This document shows positions 6,113-7,812 of a DNA stretch of 7,812 nt, in pieces (the first letter of the stretch is position 1; every line of letters starts with the position of its first letter). Source of the DNA: Bacteroidales bacterium (GTDB lineage Bacteria > Bacteroidota > Bacteroidia > Bacteroidales > VadinHA17); assembly GCA_017882245.1 (NCBI GenBank), contig JADGPV010000044.1, forward strand, positions 1-7,812, read 5' to 3'. A model generated the notes under the pieces. It was given only the letters and a program-made list of their open reading frames with translations, did no database searches and was not told where the DNA came from. The translations under genes and the position numbers were made by a program.

Positions 6113-6684
6113 AAAAGAATCTTATTTTGATCATGCTTATTGCCCTGGCTCTGTCAGGATGCAGGTCATCAAGGACAGCCAGCACAGAAACAGCCCCGCC
6201 GCCACCACCACCGCCCGCCGTGACTGATGAGGCACAGGACCATGTGTGGGACTTCCGTGATGCCTCCACATGGTTACTTGGGGATATCAATCCTGCAAGG
6301 TTCCTTGATCAGCCTTATTCATCATGGTATCTCGAAGGCTATGCCAGCTATACGCCTGACCCGGCAATCATAGACGAGCTGAAGCAAACAGATGTAAGTG
6401 ATTATTCAATCACCATTGTTCTGGGAACCTGGTGCCCTGACAGCAGGAGAGAGGTTCCAAGGTTTATGAAAATAGTTAATTTGTGGGGGTTCCCTGAAGA
6501 AAAGATAAGGTTCATAGGTGTAGATATAAATAAGGTGGCACCGCTGGCCGATTACCCGGTGCTGGAAATTGTCAGAGTACCTACCTTTATTTTTTTTAAA
6601 AATAATTCAGAAGTCGGACGCATCATTGAGGTTCCGGTTACGTCTTTAGAACAGGATACCAGAGATATCCTCATAAGAAAATAA
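6109..6684 (+). CDS. Thioredoxin-fold lipoprotein with single active-site cysteine
   Basis: This 191-residue protein begins with a lipoprotein signal: KK, a hydrophobic stretch and the lipobox LSGC, with the lipidated Cys at residue 18. A linker with seven consecutive prolines (30-36) follows. The C-terminal part looks like a thioredoxin fold: strand ITIVLGTWCPDSRREVPRF (101-119) then VRVPTFIFFKNNSEVGRI (155-172), where P158 fits the conserved cis-proline. The usual CxxC is CPDS (109-112), so only one catalytic cysteine remains and ordinary dithiol chemistry is not expected. A monothiol reductase, a thiol-binding or a structural role is possible. It should sit in the outer or inner membrane facing the periplasm or surface. 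The start is set by the ATGA overlap with mutB, which suggests translational coupling. I know no established link between such proteins and the mutase. Confidence 0.85.
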   Translation: MKKNLILIMLIALALSGCRSSRTASTETAPPPPPPPAVTDEAQDHVWDFRDASTWLLGDINPARFLDQPYSSWYLEGYASYTPDPAIIDELKQTDVSDYSITIVLGTWCPDSRREVPRFMKIVNLWGFPEEKIRFIGVDINKVAPLADYPVLEIVRVPTFIFFKNNSEVGRIIEVPVTSLEQDTRDILIRK

Positions 6685-6686
6685 TG

Positions 6687-6700
6687 AATACTTAATACTT
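6687..6700. repeat. 7-bp tandem duplication AATACTT x2
   Basis: AATACTT occurs twice in tandem and fills most of the 22-nt gap between the lipoprotein stop and the next ATG. No Shine-Dalgarno sequence or promoter box is visible in this gap, so the downstream gene probably depends on read-through from upstream. Confidence 0.6.
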
Positions 6701-6706
6701 GAACCA

Positions 6707-7201
6707 ATGGAAGAAGAAAAGAGCAAACAGCAATCTGGATTGGGTGTGGGAGCACTCGTGACAGGCATAATAGCATTCCTGATGGCGGTGATACCCTGCG
6801 TAGGGATACTGGCGGTCGTGCCGGCGGTTATCGCCATTGTTCTGGCAATTATAGGCCTTTCAAGGCCCAGCAATACCCATGGCGTACTTGTCGGAGGTCT
6901 TGTTGTCGGCATCATAGCTCTCATGATCTCGGTTTCTCAGAGTTTCCTGATAGGCAAGATTGCCGGTAAATCAGGTAACTGGGCTTCGGAAATCGAAAAA
7001 ACCGTCAAGAGTGTTACCGATGACATTGAACAGGAGTTTGGCGACAAAGAAATCACTATACATGTGAACGATGGTAATGACAGTGTCGACATCAAAGCCT
7101 CAACCAAAAATACTGACCTTGAAAACAAGCTGGAGGAACTTGAGGGTAACACTGACACGGTGAAGACCAATTCCAAAGTGGAAATCGAAATTAAAAAGTG
7201 A
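6707..7201 (+). CDS. DUF4190-type small membrane protein
   Basis: The protein has 164 residues and an unknown function. A short charged N-terminus (MEEEKSKQQS) leads into glycine-rich membrane segments: about 11-30, about 32-51 and about 59-82. The pattern GLGVGALVTGIIAFL ... PAVIAIVLAIIGLSR ... GVLVGGLVVGIIALM is characteristic of the DUF4190 family. A soluble tail of about 80 residues follows: a charged helix (SEIEKTVKSVTDDIEQEF), a short strand pair (EITIHVNDGNDSVDIKAS) and a lysine/glutamate-rich end (LENKLEELEGN...KVEIEIKK). This tail is not part of the usual short DUF4190 core. The ATG at 6707 is the only start ahead of the first membrane segment. Its stop overlaps the GTG of the next gene, so the two are probably made together. 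The family call is by pattern recognition only. Confidence 0.82.
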   Translation: MEEEKSKQQSGLGVGALVTGIIAFLMAVIPCVGILAVVPAVIAIVLAIIGLSRPSNTHGVLVGGLVVGIIALMISVSQSFLIGKIAGKSGNWASEIEKTVKSVTDDIEQEFGDKEITIHVNDGNDSVDIKASTKNTDLENKLEELEGNTDTVKTNSKVEIEIKK

Positions 7202-7614
7202 ACCATACAGCCGCCCGGAGGGCGTATTTTGCTGTCAACGTTATATTTGCCGGAGTGATCCTGTTAATCATGGGTTACTCCGCTTTTTATTCACCCGATA
7301 GAAACAATTATCCTGTTGTCTGCATTCATGAGAAACTAACCGGAGAGCCCTGTCCTTCATGCGGACTTTCACATGCTTTTTCGCTGATCATCAGGGGCCG
7401 GGTTGATGAAGCGCTGCAGTTGAACAGCGCCTCTCTCAGGGTTTTTCTCTTCTTTGTGCTGCAGCTTATTATGCGTATTGCCATTGGAATATGGAACCTG
7501 GTTACAGACCGCTGGCTGAAGCAGATAACATGGATTGATGCACTGACCTCATCAGTGATGGCAATCTTTGCCTTTTACCCTTTCCTCAGGGCATTATGGA
7601 TGGCATTATTCTGA
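7198..7614 (+). CDS. DUF2752-type small membrane protein with CPSCG motif
   Basis: This 138-residue membrane protein has hydrophobic segments at about 9-30, 79-99 and 112-137. After the first segment comes a short loop and the motif EPCPSCGLSHAFSLIIRGRVDEALQLN (50-76), which fits the DUF2752 signature CPxCGxTRAxxxLxxGxxxxAxxxN; the usual Thr-Arg is Ser-His here. The two cysteines (52, 55) could form a disulfide or bind metal or heme, but no activity is established. The GTG start at 7198 overlaps the previous stop as GTGA, with a gene-like N-terminus (MNHTAARRAYFAVNVIF) before the first segment. The next in-frame ATG (residue 25) would cut that segment. DUF2752 genes often sit beside DUF4190-like genes in Bacteroidota (my recollection of the families), which supports the pair. 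Confidence 0.82.
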   Translation: MNHTAARRAYFAVNVIFAGVILLIMGYSAFYSPDRNNYPVVCIHEKLTGEPCPSCGLSHAFSLIIRGRVDEALQLNSASLRVFLFFVLQLIMRIAIGIWNLVTDRWLKQITWIDALTSSVMAIFAFYPFLRALWMALF

Positions 7615-7617
7615 GAT

Positions 7618-7812
7618 TCAATTGCTGAACATCGAGTTTATGGCATCATAAACAAGATGACTTTCAAAACCTTTTCCCAGTGCATATCTCAGAAGCTTTC
7701 CCTTCAGATCATATCTGTTCTTCGCCTTTATCCTTTTTTGCTGGTCCTCAATTATTTTCTTCAGGAGGGCAAGATATTCCCCCTCCTCAATTGCTTTCAG
7801 TCCTGATGATAT
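7618..7812 (-). CDS. recX: Regulatory protein RecX, C-terminal end (5' truncated)
   Basis: On the reverse strand a frame is open from the right edge to the TGA at 7620-7618, giving 64 residues with no start codon in the window. It reads ISSGLKAIEEGEYLALLKKI, then EDQQKRIKAKNRYDLKGKLL, then RYALGKGFESHLVYDAINSM and a short tail. This fits the last three-helix repeat of RecX: the acidic Glu-Glu-x-Glu-Tyr start, a lysine-rich middle, and the conserved (R/K)-(F/Y)-x-x-x-(R/K)-G-F-x-x-x-x-(V/I) that RecX proteins carry near the C-terminus. RecX binds RecA filaments and limits their activity in recombination and SOS induction. No recA is visible nearby. The gene converges on the DUF2752 gene, with just 3 nt between the stop codons. 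Confidence 0.8.
   Translation of the reverse strand: MSSGLKAIEEGEYLALLKKIIEDQQKRIKAKNRYDLKGKLLRYALGKGFESHLVYDAINSMFSN
7636..7653. other. Perfect 7-bp hairpin at the convergent gene junction
   Basis: GTTTATG (7636-7642) pairs exactly with CATAAAC (7647-7653) around a GCAT loop. It lies 21 nt beyond the DUF2752 stop, within the end of recX. It has no T tract on the + strand, so it may serve only as a 3'-end stabilising structure, or be a chance result of the recX codons. Confidence 0.3.

Overview
The window looks like a chromosomal segment of a Bacteroidota bacterium, probably an anaerobic Bacteroidales-type lineage (inference). Supporting signs are a TAnnTTTG-type promoter box just upstream of prfB, start codons without well-placed Shine-Dalgarno sequences, a split mutA/mutB methylmalonyl-CoA mutase as used in succinate/propionate metabolism, short lipoproteins, and a collagen-like/C1q surface protein whose linker resembles those common in this phylum. 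Nothing indicates a plasmid, phage or insertion sequence.

Layout, left to right. (1) The 3' end of a collagen-like protein with a C-terminal C1q-like domain, + strand, ending at 497. (2) A 421-base gene-free region (498-918), rich in small repeats: an 8-bp tandem repeat at 546-566; four small hairpins at 571-729 that share the central pentamer CTACG but have different arms; a polypyrimidine octamer array at 800-855; and a heptamer array at 855-889. The promoter of prfB closes this region. (3) prfB (919-2011), encoding release factor 2, with an in-frame UGA at codon 22 and a textbook +1 programmed frameshift site. (4) mutA and mutB, the two subunits of adenosylcobalamin-dependent methylmalonyl-CoA mutase, 6 nt apart. 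(5) A thioredoxin-fold lipoprotein with a single active-site cysteine (CPDS), whose ATG overlaps the mutB stop. (6) A DUF4190-type membrane protein and, overlapping it by GTGA, a DUF2752-type membrane protein. (7) On the - strand, the C-terminal end of recX, converging on the previous gene with only 3 nt between the stop codons.

How the genes work together. MutA and MutB form one enzyme that interconverts succinyl-CoA and (R)-methylmalonyl-CoA. PrfB is controlled by its own product: when RF2 is scarce the ribosome shifts frame at the UGA and makes more RF2. The genes from mutA to the DUF2752 protein are tightly spaced on one strand and could be one transcript, but the three small envelope proteins have no evident link to the mutase beyond position.

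No entirely new system is obvious. The best leads are the CTACG-centred hairpin family, the use of a strong Shine-Dalgarno-like element for recoding where the ordinary starts lack one, and the small envelope genes coupled behind mutB.
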